A stretch of DNA of 64,000 nt from Silurus meridionalis (taxonomy: Eukaryota > Chordata > Actinopteri > Siluriformes > Siluridae): contig NC_060899.1 in assembly GCF_014805685.1 (NCBI RefSeq), forward strand, positions 9,950,868-10,014,867, read 5' to 3'. A model generated the notes under the pieces. That model saw nothing but the letters and a program-made list of their open reading frames with translations, did not search any database and was not told the origin of the DNA. Below are positions 63,682-64,000 of this stretch, in pieces. Made by a program: the position numbers and the translations under genes. Every line of letters starts with the position of its first letter. Position 1 is the first letter of the stretch.

Positions 63682-63815
63682 GGGAAGTGGTAGCTTAGTG
63701 GTTAAAGCTTTGGATTTGGTTCTGAAGGTTATGATTTCAAATCCCTGCCACATCAAGCTGCCTCTCCTGGGCACCTGACCAAGGCCTTCAACCCCATATC
63801 TGCTCAGTTGTGTGA
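63682..63815 (+). mobile_element. tRNA-derived SINE fragment
   Basis: Box A-like gtggtagcttagtggttaa and box B-like ggttatgatttcaaatcc are at tRNA spacing, followed by a SINE-type body (gggcacctgaccaaggcctt, caacccc). It does not fold as a functional tRNA. Confidence 0.72.
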
Positions 63816-63819
63816 ATGA

Positions 63820-63965
63820 GATTGGATGGGGAACATTGGTGGACAGCCACTTCCAGGTCTCTTCAAAGATGTTTAATAGGGTTTAAGTCAGGGGTCTGGC
63901 CTGGCCAAACCTGTGTTGTTTTAGCTGTGTGCTTGGTTGTTCTCATTTTGGAATGTGAACTTCCA
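63820..63965 (-). mobile_element. Tc1-like scrap
   Basis: The phrase caggtctcttcaaagatgtt, gggtttaagtcaggggtctg resembles the complement of a Tc1 transposase C-terminal region (SPDLNPI-type box). Confidence 0.55.
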
Positions 63966-64000
63966 GCCCAATCTGAGGTCCTGAGTGCTAAGGAAAAGGT

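Noticed and set aside
63682..63760. Possible tRNA gene
   Set aside because: Boxes A and B are present but the sequence does not form a cloverleaf acceptor pairing and is followed by a SINE body.

Overview
The window is vertebrate nuclear DNA, almost certainly from a teleost fish. Exons are short with GT/AG (or GC/AG) junctions and introns run to several kilobases. Many Tc1/mariner-like, hAT, L2/Rex-like and RTE-like elements typical of fish genomes are present, along with long (TA)n/(CA)n microsatellites and a 100-N assembly gap at 58487-58586. There are no prokaryotic operons, CRISPR arrays or convincing RNA genes. The species was not identified.

Layout. Positions 1-15000 are repeat-dominated. 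Four blocks of degenerate AT-rich tandem repeats (about 135-140 bp spacing) occur at 1-1180, 5200-7600, 9165-10070 and 14060-15000. They alternate in orientation and flank LINE cores: an RTE-like element on the minus strand (about 1190-5190) and an L2-RTE chimera on the plus strand (about 10075-14060). Next come endogenous-retrovirus pol debris (15560-16910), a Tc1-like element with recognisable ends (16968-18400) and a small hAT-like MITE. From 19906 to 25589 lie pieces of a citrate synthase gene on the plus strand. It has an in-frame stop, an L2-type LINE inserted in one exon, and no recognisable exon for two expected segments, so I call it a pseudogene. Positions 25800-33535 hold Tc1, LTR and Rex/L2-like debris, ending in a solo LTR about 190 bp upstream of the next gene.

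The main gene is fam50a (XAP5 family, plus strand, 33729-59279). Thirteen coding exons are spread over 25.5 kb, with introns packed with transposons. All exon phases join correctly. Two introns use GC-AG borders. The penultimate coding exon carries a one-base loss in an A run that shifts the conserved C-terminus. About 0.7 kb downstream, also on the plus strand, begins an interleukin-17 receptor family gene (IL17RA/IL17RD-like). Eight exons (60051-63648) encode a signal peptide and most of an extracellular domain; the rest lies beyond the window.

The genes do not form a functional pathway. They are neighbours: a decayed mitochondrial enzyme gene, a nuclear splicing-associated factor and a cytokine receptor. 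The most unusual structure is the pair of LINE cores bracketed by inverted satellite-like arms, which resembles foldback-type elements. This is an inference from eye comparison.
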